DNA of 64,000 nucleotides from Candidatus Aminicenantota bacterium (GTDB lineage: Bacteria > Acidobacteriota > Aminicenantia > UBA2199), in contig JAPKZK010000023.1 in NCBI GenBank assembly GCA_026393835.1, positions 1 to 64,000 of the forward strand, read 5' to 3'. Made by a program: the position numbers and the translations under genes. The notes below the pieces were generated by a model. That model was not told the origin of the DNA and did not search any database. It saw only the letters and a list, made by a program, of their open reading frames with translations. Positions 15,896-24,614 of this stretch are shown in pieces. The number at the start of each line of letters is the position of its first letter. Within the stretch, counting starts at the first letter, position 1.

Positions 15896-17557
15896 TTAGG
15901 ATGAAGACGCCGAAAATTCTTTTTTCCTTAATAGGGTAAGGCTTCTACGATAAAGTAGGATCATCAGTACGATGTTCACCAATATAAAACCGGCAAACCA
16001 TATCACTATTTCAAACGTAGGAACCGGCCGCTCTATGGTTCGATGATAATAATAAAGAAACAACGGCCGCAAAAAATAAACCATACACAAGACTATATAG
16101 ATCGAACTCCAGAGCATATACGCAATCCCATTCTTCGAAACCAACAAATGCTGCGGCGTCAACGGCACCGTCTCCTCGATCCTCAAACTGAAAAACAAAG
16201 ACAACACCGTTAAAAACGGCAGCACCGGCAGCAAATACACAACCCCACTGAGCCGCGCAAAAAAATCCAAATGCAGCGATATATCCCCGGCCAAAAATAA
16301 CAAAAACCCAATCACTACCTGCGGAACCGCAAAAAATAAAAGCTTGAAACCCAATAACCGCGTACGCTTAAACGGCGAAGCCAACAAATGAACAATACCC
16401 GGACTCTCCATCGGAATCGTCGGGAATGCGAAACGTGAATTCAAACCGGATACCACAAACGCCGCCATCCCCAGGTTCAGATATGCAATAATATTCTTGA
16501 CCGACGGATGCGGCATGGGTATTCCTTTGATATTTAAAATAAACACGATCATAATGGCCCCGATAATCAATAACTGCGACCACTGCGCCGGGGTGCGCAC
16601 AAATGTCTTAACCTCCTTCTTCCAGAGCGCCCCATAATCTCCCTTTAGAAAAAAAGACTCTTTCCAGGTGGACCGGTAAACCGCGCCCGAACCTTTGTTC
16701 AATTTATCATATAATTTAAGATAATAGCGATCCTGCAAAAACCAGGTAAACCCGACCAATAAAATAGTAACAGCCAGGAACGCACCCACCGGCAGCCAGT
16801 AACCCAATAGGTCCCCGCGGGCCAGGCCGTGCAGCGCTTTGGCAATCCAGGAAAATGGAAAATAATCGAGAAACTCCATTTTCAACCCACTCATATAATT
16901 CATCAGGTTGTTGATGACCTCCGGGTTCCCGAACTGCTCCGGTCTCAACAATCTTAAAAAGATAACGATGGAGGAAATAAGAATGATGGATACCAACGAA
17001 AGAATGGGCTGCAACTTTTTAACCGAAATAAAAGCGGGGATAATCAAACCGATAATAATACCGAGAAGTACACTGCAAACGATATAAAGCAGGAAGACCA
17101 GGATAATACCCGCAATATCCCCGGGACCCGGGGCAAAATAGTAAGAATAAGCAATGAGCGCCGGCATTGAGAAAAAAATCACCATTAATGAACTGCTTGC
17201 TCCCACTTCCACCGCTTTCCAGGCAAACACCGTCCGCGCCCGCAGCGGCGAAGACAGCAGCAGCGGCAAATCCCTGGATAGAAAAAATATATTCAGCGTA
17301 GAAATCAAGGCAGACAAGATCAACATCAGGAACATGGTCAAAAAATTCATGGTCAATATCTTTTCACAAATGAAAAGTTTGAAATAAAACGGAAACTCCT
17401 GCTGGTGATAAAGAAAACCGAACACCCGCATAAAAAAGAAACCCAGCATCCCCAATATCCCCACCATAAGGAAAAAGAAAAGCAAATATTGCCGTTTACC
17501 ATAGGCCTTGATGGTGTTCCTGAATTGTCGCCAGCGGGCGTTAAAGAGATTTTTCAT
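15896..17557 (-). CDS. ABC-2 type exporter permease
   Basis: A 553-residue polytopic inner-membrane protein with about 10-12 hydrophobic helices, for example residues 24-45, 70-92, 120-140, 150-178, and a cluster in the second half ending in VNIVLMILLYRRSL. A hydrophilic loop at ~270-300 separates two halves. No ATP-binding motif. It overlaps the ATPase gene upstream by 17 bases, so the two form one transporter operon. Related permeases export lipids, antibiotics or other hydrophobic compounds, but nothing here fixes the substrate. Confidence 0.82.
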   Translation of the reverse strand: MKNLFNARWRQFRNTIKAYGKRQYLLFFFLMVGILGMLGFFFMRVFGFLYHQQEFPFYFKLFICEKILTMNFLTMFLMLILSALISTLNIFFLSRDLPLLLSSPLRARTVFAWKAVEVGASSSLMVIFFSMPALIAYSYYFAPGPGDIAGIILVFLLYIVCSVLLGIIIGLIIPAFISVKKLQPILSLVSIILISSIVIFLRLLRPEQFGNPEVINNLMNYMSGLKMEFLDYFPFSWIAKALHGLARGDLLGYWLPVGAFLAVTILLVGFTWFLQDRYYLKLYDKLNKGSGAVYRSTWKESFFLKGDYGALWKKEVKTFVRTPAQWSQLLIIGAIMIVFILNIKGIPMPHPSVKNIIAYLNLGMAAFVVSGLNSRFAFPTIPMESPGIVHLLASPFKRTRLLGFKLLFFAVPQVVIGFLLFLAGDISLHLDFFARLSGVVYLLPVLPFLTVLSLFFSLRIEETVPLTPQHLLVSKNGIAYMLWSSIYIVLCMVYFLRPLFLYYYHRTIERPVPTFEIVIWFAGFILVNIVLMILLYRRSLTLLRKKEFSASSS

Positions 17558-18272
17558 AGTTTATAACCGTATGGAAATAAAATTCTTCCAGGTCCTGACC
17601 CTGGGAAACCCTGAGTAAATCTTCCAGGCTGCCTTCGGTAATGATTTTGCCGTCGATAATAATCCCGATCCTCCGGCTCACCTCCTGGGCCAGGGAAAGA
17701 ATGTGAGTGGCAAAGAGGATAATCGTACCCCCGGCGGACAGTTTTTTCAAAAGTTGTTTGAATTTTCGCGCCACCAACGGGTCGATAGAAGTGAGCGGTT
17801 CATCCAGCAGCAGGATTTCCGGCTCCACCATCAGCGCCTGGGAAATCAACAGTTTCTGCCGCGTACCGGCGGAATAGGTTTCCACCAGTTCGTACCGGTA
17901 GAGTTCAAATTCGAAGTAGTCGAAAAAGAAGTCGAATTTTTCTTTTCTTTTGGCGCGGGGAATTTTGTAGAGGTCTGCAAAAAAATGCAGGTGTTCTTCG
18001 CCGGTCAATTTGGGGTAGACAAAGGGTTGATCCGGCACATATGAAATGATTTGTTTTAAGCCGCTGTGGTCCCTGTGGTAGCGCTGCCCGTTTACGAAAA
18101 CATCCCCACTGTCCGGTGAGATCAGGCCGGCCAGGATTTTCAACGTCGTGGTTTTACCCGCGCCGTTGGGGCCCAGTAAGCCGTAAACCTCTCCTTTCTC
18201 CAGTTTCAAATCGATTCCCCGGAGGGCGGGGCGGTTGTTATAAGTTTTTATCAAGCCATGAATTTCAAGCAT
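17541..18272 (-). CDS. ABC transporter ATP-binding protein
   Basis: A 243-residue ATPase subunit: Walker A GPNGAGKTT, Q-loop YVPDQP, signature YSAGTRQ (an SAGxxQ variant of LSGGQ), Walker B ILLLDEP, and switch histidine in ATHIL. It energises the permease encoded immediately downstream (overlap 17 bases). The degenerate signature is common in ABC-2 exporter ATPases. The SD is AAGGA at a rather long spacing. Confidence 0.93.
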   Translation of the reverse strand: MLEIHGLIKTYNNRPALRGIDLKLEKGEVYGLLGPNGAGKTTTLKILAGLISPDSGDVFVNGQRYHRDHSGLKQIISYVPDQPFVYPKLTGEEHLHFFADLYKIPRAKRKEKFDFFFDYFEFELYRYELVETYSAGTRQKLLISQALMVEPEILLLDEPLTSIDPLVARKFKQLLKKLSAGGTIILFATHILSLAQEVSRRIGIIIDGKIITEGSLEDLLRVSQGQDLEEFYFHTVINYEKSL

Positions 18273-18356
18273 TTATATTTTTCCTTTTTTAGTCAAGTCC
18301 CTATAGTATCAAATTTCGCAGAAGAATGAAACAACTTAGAAATGCCGGGGGAAAAA

Positions 18357-21300
18357 TTACCCGACGCCCGGGGCTAGATTCACGCGGGGTTTATTCTCCC
18401 CGGCAATAAAGGCATCAAGCCGTTTTATCAAGGCTTCCATCTTGACCGGCTTGGATATGTAATCATTACAACCGGCCGCAATACACCTCTCCTGGTCCCC
18501 CTTCAACGCATGCGCCGTAAGTGCTATTACATGGAGATTTTTGAGCTGCGCATCCCGCCGTATCCGCTTGATGGTGGCAAACCCATCCATCACCGGCATC
18601 TGGATGTCCAGGAACAACACATCATACTTCTTCTTCTTCAACATCTCCAACGCTGCCAGGCCGTTCTCGGCGATGTCGCACTTCCGTCCCATCCGCTTAA
18701 AATATATCTTTATCAACCTCTGATTGATACTATCATCTTCAGCCACCAGGATTTCCAGGTTGTCGCCGCTTACTTTTCTCGCCTTCAACCCGGGTTTCTC
18801 ATGGAAATAATCCATGGAAATCGAACTTACCAACTCCTTTAACTCCACGAAAAACCTGCTTATTTTATCCGGGTCATGGTTTTTCCGCCGGGATTCATCG
18901 TTAATCTCTTTACAGAGTTCACTTACTTCCGTCATTTCAAGACTCAACGCCATACCCTTCAATGAATGAGACAAAAACCGGGTTTTTTCTATATCCCGGT
19001 TCACAATCGCCTGCTCCAATTCGGAGATTTTATCGGGAAGAGATTCGATGGCCTCCAGCAAAATAGGCTTAATCTGCTCGTCCTCCTCGATATTATCGAT
19101 CCACCGCCGCACCAAATTTTCACCGGCGGCCCGTTTTCGCTTGAAATAACTATCCAGGAAAGAGATGAACTTCGCCTCCACATCGATACCCTTCGAATAG
19201 ACAGCCAGGGTCATATTTTTTAATGTATCAAGCTCAGGAACGGTCAACTCTTTGACAGTAACGATAATCACCGGGATATCCTCCTGCCGGCATTCCCCCC
19301 GCAAGGTTTTTAAAAACTGGAAACCATCCATTTCCGGCATTAACAGGTCCAGGATAATCAAATCCGGTTGAATACCGCTTTTTATCTTTTTAAGCGCCTC
19401 TTTCCCGGAACTAAAGGCAAAACAATTGTACTTATGCCGCTGCAGGAAACTACAGTATAAATTGAGCAGCATTTTATCGTCATCTACCACGAAGATATTC
19501 TTTATCTGGTGGTATAACTTTAAATTGATGTAAATGCGTTTCAAGACTTCTTCCCGGCGAATGGGTTTTTTTATATAATCCACGATGCCGCTGTTCAGGG
19601 ACTTCATGATGCGGTCGCTGCCGGAATATACGATCACGGGTATATGCGCGGTGCGAATGTCCTTTTTCAGCAGGTCGTTGATTTCAAAGCCGCCCAACCC
19701 CGTCATGACAATATCCAGGATCACCAGGTCCACTTTATTTTCCACTACCCCCTCGACAATATCGGGCGTGTTGGGTAATTCGATAACCCGGTAACGGTTT
19801 TTTTGGAGAACGGCCTTTATTAATTCCCTGTCCTGGGGATTATCTTCGATAACCGCAATGATTTTGTCCCGGGTGCTTTCATCCTCTTCCCGGTAAGTAA
19901 CCCCCGCGGTTTCTTCGATGGACTCTGCCTCAGGCAGCGGAAGCGTAACGATAAACGCCGCCCCCTCCCCCAACCGGCTCTCCAGGTGAATGTCGCCCCC
20001 CAGCAATTTCATCATTCTCAATGCAATGGCCAGCCCCAACCCGGTGCCGCCATACTCACGGGTGGTAGAACCATCGGCCTGCCGAAATGGATCGAAAATG
20101 ATTTGCTGCTGCTCCTGGGAAATGCCGATGCCGGTATCTTTTATTTTTATTTCCAGGATTCGGGTTTGGGCGTCATACAGGCAATCCATGGTAACTCCAC
20201 CGGTATGGGTGAATTTAAAAGCGTTGCCAAGAATATTAATCAACACCTGGTTCAATTTGTGACTGTCCCCCTGGACATAAGCGGGCAAATCTTTTAAACC
20301 GTTAATGGTAAAATGAAGATTTTTTTCCTGGGCCTTTACGGAAAACATCATTTCAAGATGGTAAATCAATTTACGCGGCGAAAAGACCACCTCGGATACT
20401 TCGAACCGATCCGCCTCTATTTTGGAAAAATCGAGGATATCATTGATCAATTTAAGAAGGTTCCCGCCGGATTTCTTGATGGTGTCAAGATGATAATGTT
20501 TTTCGGGGTCGGTTTCATCCTCCATCATGATATCGGTAAACCCCAGGATGGCGTTCATGGGGGTCCGTATTTCATGGGACATATTGGCCAGGAACTCAGA
20601 TTTCAACCGGTTGGCATTCTCCGCCGTTTCTTTGGCCCGGGTCAACTGGATATTTTTTGCCCTGAGCTCCCTGGTACGTTCTTCCACCATTGTCTCAAGA
20701 TGATCTTTGTGTTGTTTCAGCTCCTGCTGGCGCCGGTGAATCTGCTCCATCATCTCGTTAAAACCGTCGTAGAGGACCCCGATTTCATCAGGGGAGACTT
20801 TTTGCAGCTTGAGGGAATAATCTTTTTCGCCGGACACTTTTTTAAAGGAGTCGGCCAGGTGCATGATGGGATCCGAAATATAGCGCTGCAGACGCCAGCT
20901 CAGTAAAAATAAGACGACGCCCAGGAAAGCGATGGCCGCTAAAAGTTCGATGATGGCATCCATTATTTTCCGGTTGAGCTGCCGGGTAGAGGCTTTTAAA
21001 AAAATATTGCCGTATGATTTGCCATTAAATACGATTTGCTCGTAAAGGGAAAAATACCCATCTTTAAACCCGGAACCGTACTGCTTGTCCACCTGTTCGA
21101 GGGGGTCGGCGTCCGCGGCATTATAATCCGCCAAAACCCACCCCTCCGCGTCGTAAATAACGGCGTTCTTGATATAAGAAATACTGCTTAATTTAGCCAG
21201 GGTCTCATTGGCCGCCTCTTTATCCCGGAACGATAGTTCCGCCACCAGGTTATTGCCGGTAACCCGGGCAATAGTGACGACATTGCTTTGCAAATCGTCT

Positions 21301-21413
21301 TTAAGCTGTTTGACATTCCTGACGCTGACAAATGCGGCATAGGAAAGCAATGCGGCAAAGGATGCGCTGAGTATTATGGCAATTAATTTGTACTTGAGCT
21401 TAACCATTTTCAT
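18357..21413 (-). CDS. Hybrid sensor histidine kinase (CHASE8-like/HAMP/HisKA/HATPase/REC/REC/HPt/REC)
   Basis: A 1018-residue membrane kinase. A TM helix at ~8-30, a periplasmic domain ~31-155 of the type found in YfiN-like proteins, a second TM ~156-176, HAMP ~178-232, a coiled coil, HisKA with MSHEIRTPMN (H280), an ATPase domain with DTGIGIS and GGTGLGLAI, then REC1 (D567), REC2 (D689), HPt (SHSLKGMA, H816) and REC3 (FLDIQMP, D936). Phosphate can therefore pass through a complete internal relay. No DNA-binding output is present, so a separate regulator must receive the signal. It starts 4 bases after the YfiR-like gene, which implies that the periplasmic partner controls the kinase. REC2 has a Cys-rich, less typical C-terminal half. 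Confidence 0.92.
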   Translation of the reverse strand: MKMVKLKYKLIAIILSASFAALLSYAAFVSVRNVKQLKDDLQSNVVTIARVTGNNLVAELSFRDKEAANETLAKLSSISYIKNAVIYDAEGWVLADYNAADADPLEQVDKQYGSGFKDGYFSLYEQIVFNGKSYGNIFLKASTRQLNRKIMDAIIELLAAIAFLGVVLFLLSWRLQRYISDPIMHLADSFKKVSGEKDYSLKLQKVSPDEIGVLYDGFNEMMEQIHRRQQELKQHKDHLETMVEERTRELRAKNIQLTRAKETAENANRLKSEFLANMSHEIRTPMNAILGFTDIMMEDETDPEKHYHLDTIKKSGGNLLKLINDILDFSKIEADRFEVSEVVFSPRKLIYHLEMMFSVKAQEKNLHFTINGLKDLPAYVQGDSHKLNQVLINILGNAFKFTHTGGVTMDCLYDAQTRILEIKIKDTGIGISQEQQQIIFDPFRQADGSTTREYGGTGLGLAIALRMMKLLGGDIHLESRLGEGAAFIVTLPLPEAESIEETAGVTYREEDESTRDKIIAVIEDNPQDRELIKAVLQKNRYRVIELPNTPDIVEGVVENKVDLVILDIVMTGLGGFEINDLLKKDIRTAHIPVIVYSGSDRIMKSLNSGIVDYIKKPIRREEVLKRIYINLKLYHQIKNIFVVDDDKMLLNLYCSFLQRHKYNCFAFSSGKEALKKIKSGIQPDLIILDLLMPEMDGFQFLKTLRGECRQEDIPVIIVTVKELTVPELDTLKNMTLAVYSKGIDVEAKFISFLDSYFKRKRAAGENLVRRWIDNIEEDEQIKPILLEAIESLPDKISELEQAIVNRDIEKTRFLSHSLKGMALSLEMTEVSELCKEINDESRRKNHDPDKISRFFVELKELVSSISMDYFHEKPGLKARKVSGDNLEILVAEDDSINQRLIKIYFKRMGRKCDIAENGLAALEMLKKKKYDVLFLDIQMPVMDGFATIKRIRRDAQLKNLHVIALTAHALKGDQERCIAAGCNDYISKPVKMEALIKRLDAFIAGENKPRVNLAPGVG

Positions 21414-21417
21414 GAAG

Positions 21418-22002
21418 TTACCTGGGAAAATCGATGAGCTTTGCCAATTTATATAATTTTGAACTGAACACCAGCCCGGACCGCCTGACGGACTGGTAAT
21501 TTATTTCAAATTTTACATTATTGTCGATTTTAAATAGATTTATAAGCACCCCAATTTCGGCAAATCCTTCGGTTTCACTGATGGATAATATGGGTAAATC
21601 CCCGGTGACGGACAGGACCTCTTTTAATCGTTCGGCGTCGATGCTTCCTATTATCAACACGCAGCACTCTTTGACCTGGGCCAGGTCGGTAATAAGTTTA
21701 AAGGCGATTTTTTTTTCGGGAATTATTATTTGACTGGATAATGTCTCTATGTAATCGCTGAGGGGCGTATCCCCCACGATACCGATGACAAATTTGCCGG
21801 GATCCGAATTGCCGGCGGCGGGGGGCCATTTTATGAAATCGAAAAAGCGTTTGATCATCGCTATCTTCACCTGGTGTTCTTCAACCCTCGTCCCCTTCTT
21901 CTGCTGGCACAAGAGAGGTAAGACCAACAATAGGCCAAGCAGCAGCGCGCTTATTTTCTTATTCATCTTATTCATCTTATTCACCTTATTCATCTTATTC
22001 AT
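21418..22002 (-). CDS. YfiR-family (DUF4154) periplasmic regulator
   Basis: A 194-residue exported protein. After a signal sequence (KKISALLLGLLLVLPLLCQ) it reads VKIAMIKRFFDFIKWP, FVIGIVGDTPLSDYIETL, CVLIIGSIDAERLKEVL, ILSISETEGFAEIGVLINLF and IDNNVKFEINYQSVRRSGLVFSSKLYKLAKLI, the full DUF4154/YfiR pattern. YfiR represses a CHASE-type membrane partner by periplasmic binding; here the partner would be the hybrid kinase 4 bases downstream. The N-terminal MNKMNKVNKMNKMNKK is encoded by a 12-bp tandem repeat, so the exact start among several in-frame ATGs is uncertain and may vary between strains. Confidence 0.85.
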   Translation of the reverse strand: MNKMNKVNKMNKMNKKISALLLGLLLVLPLLCQQKKGTRVEEHQVKIAMIKRFFDFIKWPPAAGNSDPGKFVIGIVGDTPLSDYIETLSSQIIIPEKKIAFKLITDLAQVKECCVLIIGSIDAERLKEVLSVTGDLPILSISETEGFAEIGVLINLFKIDNNVKFEINYQSVRRSGLVFSSKLYKLAKLIDFPR

Positions 22003-22072
22003 TTATTTTCTCAATGTATATCTAAATATAATGTACGCTTTTCTCCATATTTTCAATAAAAAAACTTTACTT

Positions 22073-23011
22073 TCAGTACTTTTTACCTTCCGGGGAGATG
22101 TAAATCACCTCCCGCTCCAGTATAATACCTTTTTTCTCTTGAACGGTCCGGGTAATTTGCTGCTCCAGGTCCAGGATATCGGCGAACGTACTGCCGCCTT
22201 TGTTGATGATAAAATTGGCATGCCGTGCGGAGACCTCCAATTGGCGGTATGTGCGGCCTTTAAACCCGGCGCTTTCGATTATTTTCCCGGCGGAACCTCT
22301 TTTATCATGGATAATTGGGTTTTTAAAAAAACACCCGGCGGTGTGAACATTGGCATTCCATTGGGGGTGGTTTTCATTGCGATAGCGGAGTTTTTCCTTT
22401 ACTTTTTCCCTGATTTCGGCGCTGTCTTCATCGGTGTACGATAAATATACCTCCAGGATAACTTCCGAACCGAATTTAAAAACTGAATCCCGGTATTGGA
22501 AACGAAAATAATCCTTATCCACGGTTTTGATTTCACCGGAGCCGGGTATAAAAATCTCTGCTTTTTCCAGCGCCGTGGAGATGGATTGTCCGAACGCGCC
22601 CGCATTGACCGCGGCGGCGCCGCCGATGGCGCCGGGAATCCCGGCCAGGAAATCCATCCCCCCTACCCTATTCTCGATGGCCCAGGTAAGAAAATCTTTG
22701 TTCAAAACGCCGGAATCGACCTTTACGATATGCGCCCCTTCACATTTGACTATTTCGGAAGTACGATTAATGATGACCGGCAGCGGGGTAAAGGCGCCGT
22801 CAAACACGACGTTGCTCCCGCCCCCCAGCAGGACAAAGGGATGCCCGCCGGCAGCGATAAAAGAAAGTAGTTCCTTTAATTGGCTAAGCCGGTGGACTAC
22901 GACGATGAACCGAACCTTACCGCCGATTCCCATGGTAAGGTAAGGTTTGATCTCATGGTCGGGGTAATATTCAATTTTTCTTTCTTGCAGGTACTGCCCT
23001 AGTTTGTTCAT
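22073..23011 (-). CDS. murB: UDP-N-acetylenolpyruvoylglucosamine reductase
   Basis: A 312-residue cytosolic FAD enzyme that reduces UDP-GlcNAc-enolpyruvate to UDP-MurNAc in peptidoglycan synthesis. Seen: TMGIGGKVRF, the FAD-binding LLGGGSNVVF, GIPGAIGGAAAVNAGAFG, YRDSVFK, and HTAGCFFKNP, where the proton-donor position is Cys, as in many MurB proteins. The C-terminal ARHANFIINKGG is also typical. Its start overlaps the end of the upstream lipoprotein gene by 41 bases, indicating co-transcription. A murB outside the mur cluster is common. Confidence 0.95.
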   Translation of the reverse strand: MNKLGQYLQERKIEYYPDHEIKPYLTMGIGGKVRFIVVVHRLSQLKELLSFIAAGGHPFVLLGGGSNVVFDGAFTPLPVIINRTSEIVKCEGAHIVKVDSGVLNKDFLTWAIENRVGGMDFLAGIPGAIGGAAAVNAGAFGQSISTALEKAEIFIPGSGEIKTVDKDYFRFQYRDSVFKFGSEVILEVYLSYTDEDSAEIREKVKEKLRYRNENHPQWNANVHTAGCFFKNPIIHDKRGSAGKIIESAGFKGRTYRQLEVSARHANFIINKGGSTFADILDLEQQITRTVQEKKGIILEREVIYISPEGKKY

Positions 23012-24572
23012 TTTTCTTTATTTTGGCGGGTTCCGTTGGATTAAGCGGGTATTGCCGATTACCCGGATAATTTATCACCCGGTCTTCATTACTGTTTTTT
23101 TGCAGCCGGAAATAATACTGCGACAACAACTTTTCCACATCGATCACTTCAAAGGGGTGTTCGATGATTAATCCTTTTTTGTTTTCTGCGTTTATTTCCA
23201 CCACCAGCCTGTAATCCATGGCCCGGTTGGGTATCCATACGAAAGAGGGATCGTCTTTGTAGGCGATTGTCTTAGCAAAAACATTCTCATCCCCGGCATC
23301 CAGGATTTTTACTTTGAGTTCCGGTTTAACCAGGTTGAATCTCTCCAGGTTGAATTTAATGGACCTCCCCAGGGGGATGATGTTTTGGGGATCGGTCCGG
23401 ATGACGACGCCGAAATTATTGCCTATTTTGGTAATGGCTTTCAACGGCGGCCCCTGATCCTCACGGTCTTCGCCCCCGCTTTCCGCTATCACGTAAAGGT
23501 ACTCGCCGATGTGCAGCACGCCGCTGAAAATTGGCTTATCAAAGGGATAGGAAATAGTGGTTTTATTTTTATAATTAAAGAATTTAATGGATTTGTTCCA
23601 CAGGAAAACAGCCACATTCTCTTTCATTACTACCGCTGGAAGCAGCCGGGTGGAATCGAGTTTTTCCCACCAATAGAGGGTGCCCCGCTTATTGAAAAAA
23701 TAGATATTATGGTCCTCGGGGGTGATGACGATATAAGGACCTGCTTTCCGGGGTTCTATTTTCAATTGGTCGGCCAGCTTGAAGCGCCATTGGACCTTGG
23801 CGGAAGCCAACGATAATTTTACCAACTGCCGGTTTTCCGAGCCGTAATAAATGGCGCCGCCGTCGGCCAGGAAACCGGAGCTGGCTTTGGATTCCAGTTT
23901 GACGGTCGCGATGGTACTGCGCCGTTTATCGAAAATATAGAGAAACCGCGGGGATAAAACCAGGGTTTTCGGGGCGTCGTCCACCATGGCATCGGCGCTG
24001 TTGTAAAAGACAACGTCGCCTACCGATGTTTCGGCCAGGATTTTCCCACTGGGGTAATGCATGAATACCAGGCGCTTGCCGCTGACGTCGCTGACGTTGC
24101 TCACGTCGCTGACGTCGCTGACGTAACCGATGATTTTATCTTCCGCATCCACACTGATTATTTTATCCGCGTTTATTTTCCCCGGCGCCTGCATCTCGAT
24201 GACTTTCATTTCCCGGAGATTGAAAAGAATAAAGTTAGCGGAATTCTTCTCCTTAAGCGCGACAACATCATTTTGCCGGGTAATCGCCGGTTCGATGGGG
24301 GTGTTGAGATCCACCAAAAAGTCCCGCATTTTATTTTCAAGATTGAACCGGTGTATTTTTCCTTCGGGGGTGAATACCACCAGGTTCGCATCATTTGCGA
24401 TGATGGTCCCGCCGGCGCCCGCATCTTTCAAAGGATCCCCCAGCGCATCATCGAACAGCGCATTGGACACTTCCGGTATCATTTTAACCCTGCCTCCGCA
24501 AGACGCGCTAAAAAAAACGGCCGCCGCGACCAACGCCAAAAGCATGATATGACTATTTTTTTTCATTTTCAT
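22971..24572 (-). CDS. Lipoprotein with PQQ-like beta-propeller
   Basis: A 533-residue protein with a lipoprotein signal (FSASC, C25). Repeated strands such as VVFTPEGKIHRFNLENKM, IYYGSENRQLVKLSLASAKVQWRFKL and IYFFNKRGTLYWWEKL indicate a propeller of the PQQ/quinoprotein type over residues ~50-400. The C-terminal ~130 residues are a beta-sandwich-like domain plus a basic tail. I find no enzyme active site; a scaffold role at the outer or inner membrane surface is likely. A run of 9-bp repeats encodes VSDVSDVSNVSDVS at about residue 150. It sits in an FHA - AP-fold protein - lipoprotein - murB series on one strand. Confidence 0.75.
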   Translation of the reverse strand: MKMKKNSHIMLLALVAAAVFFSASCGGRVKMIPEVSNALFDDALGDPLKDAGAGGTIIANDANLVVFTPEGKIHRFNLENKMRDFLVDLNTPIEPAITRQNDVVALKEKNSANFILFNLREMKVIEMQAPGKINADKIISVDAEDKIIGYVSDVSDVSNVSDVSGKRLVFMHYPSGKILAETSVGDVVFYNSADAMVDDAPKTLVLSPRFLYIFDKRRSTIATVKLESKASSGFLADGGAIYYGSENRQLVKLSLASAKVQWRFKLADQLKIEPRKAGPYIVITPEDHNIYFFNKRGTLYWWEKLDSTRLLPAVVMKENVAVFLWNKSIKFFNYKNKTTISYPFDKPIFSGVLHIGEYLYVIAESGGEDREDQGPPLKAITKIGNNFGVVIRTDPQNIIPLGRSIKFNLERFNLVKPELKVKILDAGDENVFAKTIAYKDDPSFVWIPNRAMDYRLVVEINAENKKGLIIEHPFEVIDVEKLLSQYYFRLQKNSNEDRVINYPGNRQYPLNPTEPAKIKKNEQTRAVPARKKN

Positions 24573-24614
24573 TTTACGCCAACTCCTTGCTTCTTCGCTT
24601 CTTCGCTTCTTCGC

